Origin: Dactylis glomerata
Lineage: Eukaryota; Streptophyta; Magnoliopsida; Poales; Poaceae
NCBI GenBank assembly: GCA_007115705.1
Contig: QXEO01000411.1
Coordinates: 2,542,001-2,606,000 of the forward strand
Direction: 5' to 3'
Length of the DNA: 64,000 bases
Below, piece after piece: positions 32,895 to 44,939 of this stretch. Within the stretch, counting starts at the first letter, position 1. Every line of letters starts with the position of its first letter. Both the position numbers and the translations under genes were made by a program. The notes under the pieces are model-generated. The model searched no databases, had not been told where the DNA came from, and saw only the letters and a list, made by a program, of their open reading frames with translations.

Positions 32895-35550
32895 TGTGGG
32901 GACCCCGGCTTACCATCCGGGATTCCCGTTATGCATACAATTCACGATCCCAGGAGACCGTCGTGAATCCACATAACAGAGTTGGCATTATAGATACACC
33001 ATCCATTACATAAATAAGTCGTTAAGTCTTACATAGCCTCTTGGCTGAATACAAACGCCACACAGGGCAAGTTCAACAGACCCGACTAACATAAGCAGCA
33101 GCGGATACAAGTAGCGTAGTGACCCAAGTCAGGCCTACTACCCTACAGGCGACTGATCGGGAAATGAGTCCTAGTTCGCACCGGCGTCGTCATACTCTTC
33201 ATCATCTTCTTCATAATCATCTCCAAAGTCTGGCCAAGTCAATAGCCAGGGACACAGCCGTGAGTACATTTTGGAATTGTACTCGCAAACCATCTAGGAG
33301 AGAGAACATTCACATGCTATATGGCGGTAGCAAGGGTTGGTTTAGTTTTCAGTGACTATCTTATACTAACTTCTCGTGTCGATATAGCATGTCCCACAAC
33401 ATTTCTATATCCTTATTAAAGACAACTTTTATAAGCTTTTAGTAAGATCTCTAGGAAAGGGGGAAACTCTGTTGAAAGGTAAAATAGGTGGCCAATCAAA
33501 CATGCCCACCTCAAGTCATCGGCAGTACCCTCCGAGTACCCCAAACCACTTCCCGTGCCACGGCCGTACCCTCCAAGTACTCCGTCCGGCACAAAACTCC
33601 ATTTTTCCAGAAAACCATTTATAAAACCAAAACCCGACATAGGCTAAGTATGGCCATTCCAACCGTCCATGACCGAGGACGCGGCTATTCGAATAGATTA
33701 CACTCTGCAGAGGTTGTACACTTTACCCACACCATTCGATCAATCCGCCGGGATACCACCACGGACCGTCATACACAAGTATGCGGGGTTCGGATAATCG
33801 ATTGAAGCCCTCCATCTATCCACCTTAGTACGGGCACCTACCCTGTGGAGTATACCTCCCCGGCAAACCCTGGCCGTCTACCTCCGTCGAGCGTAGTTCC
33901 AGTGCCACGACGGGGGTTACCCAAGTGTCTTCTAGACGGGTAGCCTATTAGCGGGCCCGCTACACTGTTGCCCGCCACTTGCGACAACCCGGATTCCGGG
34001 GCCCTACAGACCCTTATATAGTACGAGGCTCCCCGCACTAAAGCAAATAAACTTCAAGCTAAGCCCGTCCCATACCGGGTAATGTGGTTGCACGGGAGTA
34101 ATTGGTTTGGCGAACACTTATACACAATGCCCTTTTTCAGAAAATCCACCAACTCCTTCATCTCCCATCGTCCACTCCTGGTTTATGAAATCATTTCAAA
34201 ACATCTCAATGGAGTAATAACTACTCCAAGGTTTCCGAAACCATTTTCGAAATATTTCCCGAGAGAGTATTCCCAATCCTAGAGTTTTTTTAGCTCCACT
34301 ACAAATGTTTCCCAAAGACCTCGATGCAAATCATCGAGTCTCTACTTCTCAGGGTATTGATTAGGTGTCAAAGGTGTCATCCTTAGAGATGATAGCAGTT
34401 TGACTTGTGGAGTTAAGTCGTCAACTATTGCTACATAAGGGACATAGCAATATACTAAAACAATGCATAATAGTAGAGACAAGAGTAGAGCAATGCATAA
34501 TGGCATAATAGGATTCAGATATGCACAAGTAGATGGCTTGCCTTGATTGGCTTGTCCCTGGTCACCTTTCTCCTGATACTCAAATACTTCCCCCTCCTCT
34601 GCACAGTCGTCGTTCGTTTCTACCGCCGGAAAAAGAAACGAAGACATACATACAATAAGTATTCATGCATACATGAAGTCCACTCAAACAACATCACACA
34701 CACAAGCATTTGATTAACAGAAGCAAACAAGTTTAGATAACAGAACAATATTTATTTTATAACTAAAATAAGCATAAACATTATATCATGCAAATCCTAG
34801 TTGTATAGGAACACTCATTCCTAAGCAAACAATTGCATGCATCAAGATACATCAAAACATGGCACCAGTATAACTACTATCAAACCCACAATATAACAGA
34901 ACCAACATCACTGGAATCAAATTTAAATAGTAAAGAAGTAAATTAATAAAGATTTATCAATCCTAGAAATCACTAGAATAGCAATATATTCCTCTAAAAT
35001 TCTCTGTAAGTCCTAAAATTCTAACAGAGATCAATCTGGAAAGCTAATCAGATGCACAACACACCAGAAGTGTAATCATTCCAAAATAATGATTATTTTG
35101 TGCACAATAAAACAATTACTGCAGGGCATTATTATCACCAAAATAATTACTGCAAACAATTCACAAATCATAAAATAGTGAAACTAATTTCTATAAATCA
35201 AAGAATCAGTAGGCTATTAGTGAAAATTGGTTTCACCAATTTGAAGCAAACAGGACCACATATTTTCAAAAATAGGTGGATATGCATAGATCTACTCTAA
35301 TTAAACCTCAGATATTGTTTAGGATCCTAAAAATCAAACATGCAGCACCAGGTAATAGATAACTTTATACTGAAACCTACAAAATTTGTTTCACAATTTT
35401 CTGAGGCTTAAAACATTTTTAAACCGATTTAAAGCACAACACCTATTCAGTAGTTGAATAAATCAAAGAAAAAGAAAAAGAAAAAGGAGGGGCAGGCCGG
35501 ATCTGGCCAGGCCGAGCCAGATCCGGGCCGGATCCAGCCCAGCCGGCTAG
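32895..35550 (-). repeat. 3' LTR of chromovirus A, outer piece
   Basis: 2656 bp collinear with 56216-58879. It ends in GCTAG (35546-35550), the target copy made by insertion of chromovirus B. The other piece is 48334-50258. Together they measure about 4581 bp against 4571 bp for the right LTR. Confidence 0.93.
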
Positions 35551-38500
35551 TGTGACAACCTCAAATTTGATAACAAATTCGAAGTGCCCGTTATGTATTC
35601 CACCGCAATCCCAGAACCGTTGTTGCGATATACATAACGTAGTTGGTAACCAGTTCCATAGACATTACAATACGATGATTCAAATACAATGGTCATATAG
35701 ACCAAGTCATATTACAACACAATATAGCAGCGGAAATAGCGTCTTCGGCCCATGCCTTCTCCCTACAGGCAATGGCGACTCACGGAGACGAGCTTAGTTC
35801 TGGTACTCTTCTTCATACCCTTCCTCCTGGTATTCCTCCCCATAGTCTGGCCAAGTTGATAGCCAGGGACACAGCCATGAGTACATTGGATGCACTCGCA
35901 AACCATCTTATAATTGAAATGATGAAGTAGAAATGCAAGGTTGATATGGTGGACTAAGCACTAAGTTGTTTTTGCAAAAGCTAGTTTTATTTCCCAAGAA
36001 TGTTCGTTTATAGGGAAGAGATTTAGTTCTCTAAGTTCCATCTAAAGAGGGCTTCAAGAGTGTCAACAACATGTCAAGTCAAGTCATTCATCAAGTTCAC
36101 CATTGTCACTTTTAGTCCTGACAAAAGTCAAGTACAGCTTGCCAACCGTCCATGACCGTGGACGCGGCTATTCGAATAGTTTCAAAACCTCTGCAGAGGG
36201 GTACACTTTACCCACAAGATTCGATACATCTGCCGGGAGAAATCCACGGTTCGACATACACAAAGTATGCGAGGTTCAGATAATCAAACAAACTCTTTCA
36301 CTTGCTCATCCTAGTATAGGATCCTTCCCTAGAGCCCGGGATACGGAACCCCGCTCCGGCGCCTCTAGTTCTGCCCATCCCGGAGGCCGGGTTAGTGGAA
36401 TCCACCTGGTCAAGAAGTAACCGTTTCGCGGTGTCCTTCCATGAATCTTTGATACAAGGCCTCCCATACTAAGATAAACAAGCTACGGATTAAGCCCCTT
36501 CCCATATAGGGGTAATGTGGTCGTACGGTAGAATTGGCTCCCATAGTACATCACTCGTTGTCATTTGAGAAATATATTTCATAGTTCTTAGTCAAGATTA
36601 ATTTCTTTTATAAAGCCATCATGTAGGAGCAATCTCCCATTTCAAGTTTCAAGTTCAAGTCACCACCTTTCAAATGGGATTCCTCTAGAGATAGCATCAA
36701 CTTTTATTAGCGACTAAGCAACTACATTGAGTGATAGTACTACTAAATAGGGTTGGATAAACTCAGCTTGATACTCTTGATAATCAAGACATCAATACAC
36801 TTCTATCAATCTACTCTAGTAATTCAATCATGCAATTTACTTAAAACAAGTAGAATGCAGTATTAAAACTAGGTAGTGGGAGTATGAATCAAAAGATGGC
36901 TTGCCTTGGTTGGCAAAGTGTCCGGGGTTTTCTTCTTCTTCTTGATAATAATAATCCCCTCCAATATCCTCCTCGGCAACACTAGCGTCTAATAACGAAT
37001 AAACACAAAGCACACCATCACTTCACCAAGCTAACAACACACCAAGCACACATCTTTGTTTGCTAACCAAAGCATTCATGTTGCATTTTTTGGGTGTTGG
37101 ATTGTAAGTCTTTCTTCTAAGTTTTTCTCCAAGTGTGCAAGCTAGATTCCTTACTAAGTGGCATATGTGGTTCACTTGTGCAGCATTGGTGTTGATTTAG
37201 GGTTACTAAGACAAGTTTAAGTGGGATGGATCCACTAAGTGAATTGGCATTGAGGGCAATTAATTCTAAGTGTGCAAGTAGGGATCTATCATTTTATGCT
37301 ACCAAATAGGATTGGGTTAGGGTCTAATGGGTCACACTAATAGGGTTTGGGGTAGATTAGTGTTGACTAACAGTAAGAGGGGTCATTAGTGAGTTCACAT
37401 TTTAATTTTCATGATTTTTGATAGCTTAAATAATTTTCTAGAAATCTTTCATTATTAAACCAGCTATGGTCACACTATTCATATCTAATTTAATTCCTAA
37501 CTTATTTTGAATTCTAACCAGTACTATTGGATAGAGTATTTCATAAGCTTTCCAATGCATATTTATTTGCTGGATTTGGATTTGTAAAACTCTAGGAATT
37601 AAAGTTTGAAAATAGCATCTGCAATTTATTTGAAATAAATGAAACGGGCGGGAAATTAATTAAAAACGACACGGACCGAATTTGAAACGAGCCGGGCCCT
37701 ATTCAGAACAAACCCGAACGGGCCGGCCCATACCGTTTCGCGCGGGGAAAAAGAATTAAAAGGGGAGCTGACAGGTGGGGTTGCGATGTCAGCTCACTTA
37801 ACGATTCCCGAATCGGTATGCTAGCGTCGGATTAAGATCGGACGGCTCACGTGCATCGTCTTCCTCAGCACGGCGGAAGCTCACCTGCGAGCAGCGACGA
37901 TCGTTCGACGGTGAGGGCGAGACGTAGAGGATGCAGAGCTTGACAGCGACGCGCGGGGTCGGCTGCGGTGCTCCTCCTCCTCCGATTCCCGGCAGCAGCT
38001 GGCCTCCAGGTGTTCGATCGCGGCGGCGCTCCGCTCGTCCAGTACTGCGCCGGAGTTGCAGGCGTCGACGAACTAGTGCAAGCGGGGCTAAGCGAGAGTG
38101 TCTGGGAGGTAGAGGGGAGTGAGGTGAGTCGATTCGTTTGATCGGAGGGGGTATTTATAGTCTCAGGAGGCCGGGAGCAAGGCGACCAGAAGCTCGCCGG
38201 CTCGGGGGTCCTGGTTGCGTTCGACGGTCTCTCCGGCCACGGCGGCCACGCTCGCGTGCTGGGAGGGTTATGGCTCGGCCGCGGAGTGCTGTGGGTCTCC
38301 TCTGGCGCCTCCAAGCTGGTCGGCATCGTGCAGGGAAGAGGGTTGCTGGGAGGGGGCCCTGGGTGCGTTTCTCCTCCTTCCTCCTCTTCTCACGGCTTGG
38401 GTCGGGGCTGGGGAAGCTGGGCTCGACCGTGGCGTCGTCCAGCAGCATGGCTACAGCACAGGAGCGAGCTAGAACAGTGCAGCACCAGTGATCTTGATCT

Positions 38501-39116
38501 CCTTTGATTTGCTTCTGCCAGTGTTCGACGAAATGCTCGCAAGAACTCAAAATTTGAATTTTCAAAATTTTCCACTTTGGGTGCTCATCATATTGGATAA
38601 GGTACCCAGTCATATTTTTGTTGCAGTGAAAGGATGAGTTTTGCAAAAATTTATATTTCAAATTTGGTATGGTCACTGTTTTGGATTCAAACTTTGGCTC
38701 AAGTTTGAGTGGGGCTCCAGTTTGAAATTTGGACAAATGCTTGTTGGTTGAGTTAGTCCATAACTTGGTTAAGCTCAACTCACTGGCCAAACATGAAGGT
38801 GAGCTGTAGATTGCTTAATCTAAGGTCTCAAAGTGGTGTAGTCAATAACAGTTTCTAGATCATATTAACTTTATCTCTTTCTTTCTTATTTTAACTTCTG
38901 GTTTCTTTGCTTCCTAAAAATCTTCTCAATTGATTCTGTTGGTTCACTTAGAATTATCTAACCAATGCACAAATAAAAATAACACACATAAAATCATAGA
39001 ATACATATAGTAGAAAATACATGTATGCATACAATAATAGATAAAAAGTTTTATTTGGGTCCAAAATTTGGCACTTTATTTATTTAGAAGTGAATTACAA
39101 TTTTTGAGTTGTTACA
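35551..39116 (-). repeat. 3' LTR of chromovirus B (full length)
   Basis: 3566 bp. A GC-rich core at about 37680-38480 contains TATAAATA on the minus strand (plus 38152-38159). This copy keeps the 177 bp lost from the other LTR. Open frames such as 38155-38790 (minus) are LTR shadows. Confidence 0.95.
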
Positions 39117-39131
39117 ATCTTCCCCCCTTAA
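39117..39131 (-). other. polypurine tract of chromovirus B
   Basis: Minus strand TTAAGGGGGGAAGAT directly before the 3' LTR (which starts TGTAAC on this strand). Confidence 0.85.
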
Positions 39132-39159
39132 AAAGAATATCGTCCCCGAGATTCACTAA

Positions 39160-42100
39160 TTAAGAACTGAAAAGATTGGGAAACTCTTTCTGAAGGTAAT
39201 CTTCTCGTTCCCAAGTGGCTTCCTCTTCGGTGTGATTACTCCACTGAACTTTCAGAAACTTGATGCTTCGGGTTCGAGTGGTTCTATAAGCTTCCTCGAG
39301 GATACGAATAGGCATTTCACGATAGGTCAAATCCTTGTTGATATCCACAGAACGGTGATCAATGTTCTTGAAAATTTCCGGCTTCTCCGGCACTTCAAGA
39401 CATTTCCGAAGTAAAGACACGTGAAAGACATCGTGTACTTCGGACAATTCAGGGGGCATTTCCAACTGATAAGACACTTCTCCTCGGCGGTCTAGTATCT
39501 TGAAGGGTCCAATATATCTTGGGGCAAGCTTTCCTTTTACTTGGAATCTTTGCATTCCCTTGAGGGGTGATACTCTGAGGTAAACGAAGTCTCCACTCTT
39601 GAAAGTCAGTTCTCGACGTCTCTTGTCGGCATAACTCTTTTGTCTTGATTGGGCTGCCTTGAGATAGTCACGAATCATGCGAACTTTCTCCTCGGCTTCT
39701 TGCAGAATATCTGGTCCAAAAATCTGACTGTCTCCGGTTTCAGACCAATTCAAAGGGGTACGGCACTTTCTTCCATACAAAGCTTCAAATGGGGCCATTT
39801 GCAAACTGGCTTGATAACTGTTGTTGTAGGAAAACTCCGCGAAAGGTAGACAATCTTCCCACTTAGCTCCATAAGCTAGAACACAGGCTCTCAACATATC
39901 TTCAAGTATTTGATTCACTCTTTCAGTCTGTCCATCAGTTTGAGGGTGGTAAGCGGTGCTGAAAGCTAACTTGGTTCCCAAAGCTTGATGCAAACTTTTC
40001 CAAAATCTTGAGGTGAATTGGGTTCCTCGATCAGAAACTATGGTTTTAGGGACTCCATGCAAACTGACAATTCTGGATAAATACAGATCTGCTAGCTGTC
40101 CCGAGTTGTAGGTGGTCTTGACAGGAATAAAGTGGGCCACTTTGGTTAGTCTATCCACAATGACCCAGATAGAGTCATTTCCATGGCTAGACCTTGGAAA
40201 TCCAGTGATGAAATCCATTCCAACAGAATCCCACTTCCATTCTGGAACTTGCAAAGGTTGCAGCAATCCAGCAGGACGTTGATGTTCAGCCTTGACTCTT
40301 TGACAAATATCACACTTAGAGATGAACGATGCAATCTCACGCTTCATTCCATGCCACCAAAATTGTTCCTTCAGATCTTGGTACATCTTCGTTCCACCGG
40401 GGTGGATGGAGTAAGGTGTCTCATGGGCTTCCTTCATAATCACTTCCTTCAATTCTGAATCAGCGGGCACACAGATACGGCCTTTGTACCAAAGAACTCC
40501 TTGATCATCCTCTTCAAATCCTGGCACCTTGCCGGAACTAATTCGGCGCTTAATTCCGTCAATACTCTCATTTCCCTTCTGGGCTTCTTTGATTTGGCTC
40601 ATCAAGGTGGGTTGAAACTCAAGGTTGGCTAGGAATCCTTGACTGACTAGTTCCAATCCAAATTTTTCAAACTCCTGGTGCAACATAGGTTGCTCTTCCT
40701 TTATCCTCATATTCAATGAGCATGGCTTCCTACTCAACGCATCGGCCACTACATTGGCCTTACCGGGGTGATAGTGAATTTCTAGATCATAATCCTTGAT
40801 CAACTCTATCCATCTCCTTTGCCTCATGTTCAACTCCTTCTGGGTGAATATATACTTCAAACTCTTGTGATCAGAGTAGATCTCACAACGGTTGCCCATC
40901 AAATAGTGCCTCCAAGTCTTCAAAGCTAGAACCACGGCTGCTAACTCTAGATCATGGGTTGGATAATTTTCTTCATGAGGTCTAATCTGCCGAGAGAGGT
41001 AAGCTATGACCTTGCCTTCTTGCATCAATACGCAACCAAGTCCAAGTTTGGAAGCGTCGCAATAGACATCAAAGTTTTTGGTGATATCGGGCATGGTTAG
41101 GACGGGGGCTGTCACCAATCGCTTCTTGAGCTCCTGAAAGCTCTCTTCACACTTAGGGGTCCATTCAAACTTCTTGTCCTTCTTCAACAATTGGGTCATT
41201 GGTCGGGCAATGCTGGAAAATCCTTCAACAAATTTGCGGTAATATCCCGCTAATCCGAGAAAACCTCTAACTTCCGTCTGAGTGGTAGGGGCTTCCCATT
41301 CCATGACTGATTTGATCTTCTTGGGGTCTACCGATATTCCTCCGGCTAATAGCACATGGCCTAAGAATCCAACCTCCTTCAACCAGAACTCACATTTACT
41401 GAACTTGGCATACAGCTGATGCTCCCTTAAGGTTTCTAGAATTAATCTCAAATGGGTTGCATGCTCTTCTTCGGATTTGGAGTAGATAAGAATGTCGTCA
41501 ATGAAGACAACAACAAACTTATCCAAGAACTCCATAAAAACCTTATTCATGAGGTTCATGAAATAAGCAGGGGCATTGGTTAATCCAAATGACATTACGG
41601 TGTACTCATACAATCCGTATCGGGTAGTGAAGGCTGTCTTGGGGATATCCGTTGCACGGATCTTCAGTTGGTGGTATCCGGTTCTAAGATCTATCTTTGA
41701 GAACACTCTAGCTCCAGTCAGTTGGTCAAACAAATCTTCAATCTTTGGGAGAGGATACTTGTTCTTGATGGTCACATCGTTAAGCTTGCGATAATCCGTG
41801 CACAGTCGACTAGAACCGTCACTTTTATCCACAAACAGAACAGGTGATCTCCAAGCGGAAGAACTTGGTTGAATCAATCCTTTGCTCAAAAGGTCATCCA
41901 ATTGCTTCTTCAACTCAACTAATTCAGCTGGGTTCATGCGATAGGGTCTTTGGGCTATTGATCCAGTTCCGGGGATAAGCTCAATGATAAACTCAATATC
42001 CCGATCCGGTGGCATTCCGGGTAGCTCATCAGGAAAGACATCCGGGTATTCACAAACAATGGGAACTTCCTCCATGGTTGGTCCCGAGATACTTTTATGA

Positions 42101-43335
42101 CATCGGGTGGTTTGGGGTGGTTTTACTGACACATGCTTGACTATGATTCCACTACTACTCTTCATGGTGATGGTCTTCTTGGCACAATCTATCACTCCTT
42201 GATGGAAAGACATCCAATTCATACCAAGAACTACTTCCAAACCTTTGGTTCCCAACACTATCAAATCGGCTAAGAAAGCTATTCCATGGATTTCTATGGG
42301 CACTGCCAAGCAGGTACAACTGGCTTTGGTTACGGACCCGGGAATTTGCACAGACATGACATCTTTCAAGGGTGTGGGTTGAAGTCCACTTTTATCAACG
42401 AATAATTGGGTAACAAATGAGTGTGAAGCTCCAGAATCAAACAGAACTCTTGCAATAACTGAGTTAACAGGGAACATACCAAGCACAACGTCGGTTGCTT
42501 CCTGAGCTTCTTCAACATTCATGTGATTCAGACGGCCGTGAGAATGAGGCTGGTTCCTTGGTGGATAGTTCTTGCCATTTCCCACACGGCGCTGTTGCTG
42601 AGCAGGAGCAGTGGTCTTGGATGCATCATTCAGCTTCTTGGGGCACTCATTGGAGTAGTGCCCTTTAAGTCCGCACTCATAACAGGTAATACCGGACTTG
42701 TCCCCAGACTTGGGTAACACAGGGGCGCCATTTGGCCTTGGAGTAGTGGTGTTGAAGTTGTTGCCACTAGGTCTTGGAGGTGCACGGTTGAAGTTGTTGC
42801 CGGGTGGACGGTTGGGATAGTTGGGACGTGGAGCAGGTGCAGACGGCCTCATTGGTCTAGGGGCGAAACCCATAGGTGCATTTCCCCTTGGCTTCTGCGA
42901 GTTGCTCGAGTTGCCTTGATACATCATACGGCGCTTGCGGTTCTCGGTAGCTTGTTTGAGTTTGCCTTCCATCTGAATGGCAGAATCAACCAATGACTCT
43001 AGGTCGGCAAAGTGAATACTGACCAAGACACATTGCATCTCATCATGAAGTCCATCCAGAAACCTTTCTTGCTTCTTCTCAGTGGTGTTGGTGTCATCTG
43101 GGGCATACCTAGACAAGGTAAGGAACTTGTCACGGTAATCCACCACAGATAGGGAACCTTGCTTCAGATTTCTGAACTCATCTCTCATCCTTTTAACCAA
43201 TCCCATAGGAACATGGGCTTTGCTAAACTTGCTCTTGAACTCCTCCCACGGCATCACATATCCTGGGGCTTGCATTGCACGGGTGCTATCCCACCAAGCT
43301 CTCGCTGCTCCAGCAAGATAGTGGGTGGTGTACAA
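39160..43335 (-). CDS. chromovirus B gag(part)-pol polyprotein
   Basis: 1391 codons; the first codons follow a frameshift, so the true start is upstream at 43688. Gag capsid part at residues 1-130 ([15 protein letters not shown]). Zinc knuckle [14 protein letters not shown] at 218-231. Protease DSGA at about 300. RT follows with [10 protein letters not shown]. RNase H has [14 protein letters not shown] and [10 protein letters not shown]. The integrase zinc finger is HPGGTKM ... [11 protein letters not shown]. The integrase core keeps D (GMDFITGF), D (VSDRGTQF) and E (DGQTERVNQ). The C-terminal chromodomain ([19 protein letters not shown]) ends FPNLFSS. Every catalytic residue I can check is present. 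Chromodomains target integration to heterochromatin marks, which suits its insertion inside another retroelement. It lies between the polypurine tract and the gag start. Confidence 0.95.
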   Translation of the reverse strand: MYTTHYLAGAARAWWDSTRAMQAPGYVMPWEEFKSKFSKAHVPMGLVKRMRDEFRNLKQGSLSVVDYRDKFLTLSRYAPDDTNTTEKKQERFLDGLHDEMQCVLVSIHFADLESLVDSAIQMEGKLKQATENRKRRMMYQGNSSNSQKPRGNAPMGFAPRPMRPSAPAPRPNYPNRPPGNNFNRAPPRPSGNNFNTTTPRPNGAPVLPKSGDKSGITCYECGLKGHYSNECPKKLNDASKTTAPAQQQRRVGNGKNYPPRNQPHSHGRLNHMNVEEAQEATDVVLGMFPVNSVIARVLFDSGASHSFVTQLFVDKSGLQPTPLKDVMSVQIPGSVTKASCTCLAVPIEIHGIAFLADLIVLGTKGLEVVLGMNWMSFHQGVIDCAKKTITMKSSSGIIVKHVSVKPPQTTRCHKSISGPTMEEVPIVCEYPDVFPDELPGMPPDRDIEFIIELIPGTGSIAQRPYRMNPAELVELKKQLDDLLSKGLIQPSSSAWRSPVLFVDKSDGSSRLCTDYRKLNDVTIKNKYPLPKIEDLFDQLTGARVFSKIDLRTGYHQLKIRATDIPKTAFTTRYGLYEYTVMSFGLTNAPAYFMNLMNKVFMEFLDKFVVVFIDDILIYSKSEEEHATHLRLILETLREHQLYAKFSKCEFWLKEVGFLGHVLLAGGISVDPKKIKSVMEWEAPTTQTEVRGFLGLAGYYRKFVEGFSSIARPMTQLLKKDKKFEWTPKCEESFQELKKRLVTAPVLTMPDITKNFDVYCDASKLGLGCVLMQEGKVIAYLSRQIRPHEENYPTHDLELAAVVLALKTWRHYLMGNRCEIYSDHKSLKYIFTQKELNMRQRRWIELIKDYDLEIHYHPGKANVVADALSRKPCSLNMRIKEEQPMLHQEFEKFGLELVSQGFLANLEFQPTLMSQIKEAQKGNESIDGIKRRISSGKVPGFEEDDQGVLWYKGRICVPADSELKEVIMKEAHETPYSIHPGGTKMYQDLKEQFWWHGMKREIASFISKCDICQRVKAEHQRPAGLLQPLQVPEWKWDSVGMDFITGFPRSSHGNDSIWVIVDRLTKVAHFIPVKTTYNSGQLADLYLSRIVSLHGVPKTIVSDRGTQFTSRFWKSLHQALGTKLAFSTAYHPQTDGQTERVNQILEDMLRACVLAYGAKWEDCLPFAEFSYNNSYQASLQMAPFEALYGRKCRTPLNWSETGDSQIFGPDILQEAEEKVRMIRDYLKAAQSRQKSYADKRRRELTFKSGDFVYLRVSPLKGMQRFQVKGKLAPRYIGPFKILDRRGEVSYQLEMPPELSEVHDVFHVSLLRKCLEVPEKPEIFKNIDHRSVDINKDLTYREMPIRILEEAYRTTRTRSIKFLKVQWSNHTEEEATWEREDYLQKEFPNLFSS

Positions 43336-43688
43336 AACCTTCTCATTTTCACCAACTTGGCGACTGCCAAATTGTTCTCCATGGTACGAAGCTAGTCATC
43401 GGCATCTAAGGGCTCTTCAGACTTAGTGAATATAGGAGGGTTGGTGTTCTGGAAACTCCTTAACTTGGATCGGTGCTCTCCATTGCCATGGTTTTCTCCT
43501 TCACCATTGCCATTGCCATTGTTGTGATTCATTGCCATATGGGTTAATTGCTGAAGAGTGGCCAAGTTGGCTTGGCGCTCAGCTCGGGCTGCTTCCCGGT
43601 CTTCCATGATCAACCTTAGCAATTCGGCCATTTCCGGGTTCGGGGGTGGGGGTGCTCGCGGCATCTGAAGATAAGGTGTGTAAGACAA
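43336..43688 (-). pseudogene. chromovirus B gag N-terminus with amber codon and frameshift
   Basis: The frame opens at 43688 (MSYTPYLQMPRAPPPPNPEM ... EEPLDADD) and stops at TAG 43392-43394, where chromovirus A has tryptophan (DADDWLRT). Reading continues [12 protein letters not shown], and a 1-bp change near 43350 is needed to join [14 protein letters not shown] of the large frame. Two small lesions therefore separate this copy from an intact gag-pol. This is the capsid region, so particle formation from this copy is doubtful. Confidence 0.85.
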
Positions 43689-43940
43689 GAGGGAAAAGCT
43701 AATTTGCTAAGATTTAAAGGTAACATGGATGATGCAATTTTATCTTACTAAGGCCTTAAGAGCCAAATTCATATTTCATTCAACACTCAACAAACATATC
43801 ATACATACGAGTTCACACATTACAAATGGTTCACACTAAACCATTGCGACTCGTCTACTAGAGAGGGGGATACAACTCACACCTACACGAAGTGAAAAAC
43901 AAAGTGGAACTCATAACTAGATAATACGTGGATCTCGAGT
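43689..43940 (-). other. spacer between pre-gag ORF and gag of chromovirus B
   Basis: About 250 bp, AT-rich, without a gene. It separates the end of the pre-gag ORF (43941) from the gag start. Confidence 0.6.
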
Positions 43941-44723
43941 CTAAACAGCGGGCTCCTCGGGGTCTTCCTCCTCATCGCTCACAATGAATCCATTGTGCCC
44001 ACCATCTTCCGGATCATCAAGGTCCTCCATGAAGTCATCCTCATCACTAATGAGGGCATTATCCTCCTTGCGGAGGTCAATGCCTTCCTCCTCACCAAGG
44101 TGATCCTCCAGACTCTCAATGTATTCCGTCAACTCCGCCACATTGGCCTTCAACTCCTCAAGGTCCTATTCCTTCTCATCGCGCTGGCGACGAAGGCTCT
44201 TGCGCTCCTTCGCAAGAATCCTGATAGTGCTCCTTGCCTCCACTAGGGTGAAGTGCTCAAGGTTGGCCTTGGTACGTGCACGATCGGCCTCCTGCTGAGT
44301 GGAGTATAGCAAGAAGTCCATGTGATCGATGTAGGTACTCGGCTCATTCTGCCCGGGCATGTTTGCGGGACGTCCATCCGCATCACGCCGAGCAAAATCC
44401 CTGAAGCGTCCTCCCTGAACCTCCTCAACATGCAGTCCGCACAAGCGGGCGTGCATCTCCTGCATTGCTCGGACCAAACCATCGGCCCAAGTGTTCTCCA
44501 CAAGCTCAAACTTGATCCTTGGAGCACTCAAGTTTCCCTTCTTGCCACGGCAACTAGCTCGGATGAGCCACCGTAGCTCTCCATCCGGGTGCTCATTGAG
44601 CACGGCTCCCTTGAACTCCGGATACAAACGATCCAAGAACAAGGTCAAGGTGGTGAGGTCGCGCTCGAAACAAAGGCTGCCACCATGGCCCAACTGGTAC
44701 TGCTCAGTGAATACCGGGGCCAT
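43941..44723 (-). CDS. pre-gag ORF of chromovirus B (unknown function)
   Basis: 261 codons on the sense strand between PBS and gag, opened by ATG 44723 and broken by one amber at 44166-44168. The N-terminal globular part has LCFERDLTTL, KFELVENTWADGLVRAM and RRDADGRP. A helical, charged middle (EARSTIRILAKERKSLRRQR, then LEELKANVAELTEYIESLED) is predicted coiled coil. The tail is acidic (DEEEDPEEPAV). It is clearly related to the ORF at 55106-55963 of chromovirus A. No retroviral domain is recognised. Some grass Gypsy elements are known to carry an extra ORF upstream of gag, but its role is not established. Translation from the genomic RNA leader is an inference. Confidence 0.75.
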
Positions 44724-44924
44724 CTACAAAATTTTAGATTAGTTCAAGTTAGTGATCAACTCAAGTGTGCAAAATTTTAAGTAGGCAAAAACTGAAGTAT
44801 GTATAAAACTTTGCAACTAGAGAGGAAAGACTAAGCAATTTTTGCAATCGTTACTTGTATCTTTTCTTTTATCAAGGTTTCATGTAACGCCCATTCTAAC
44901 TAAGGTCTCCTATGGTCAGCCTAG

Positions 44925-44936
44925 GCTCTGATACCA
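44925..44936 (-). other. primer binding site of chromovirus B
   Basis: Minus strand TGGTATCAGAGC, 3 nt from the 5' LTR edge at 44940. The preceding 50 bases resemble the same region of chromovirus A (56160-56211). Confidence 0.95.
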
Positions 44937-44939
44937 ACT

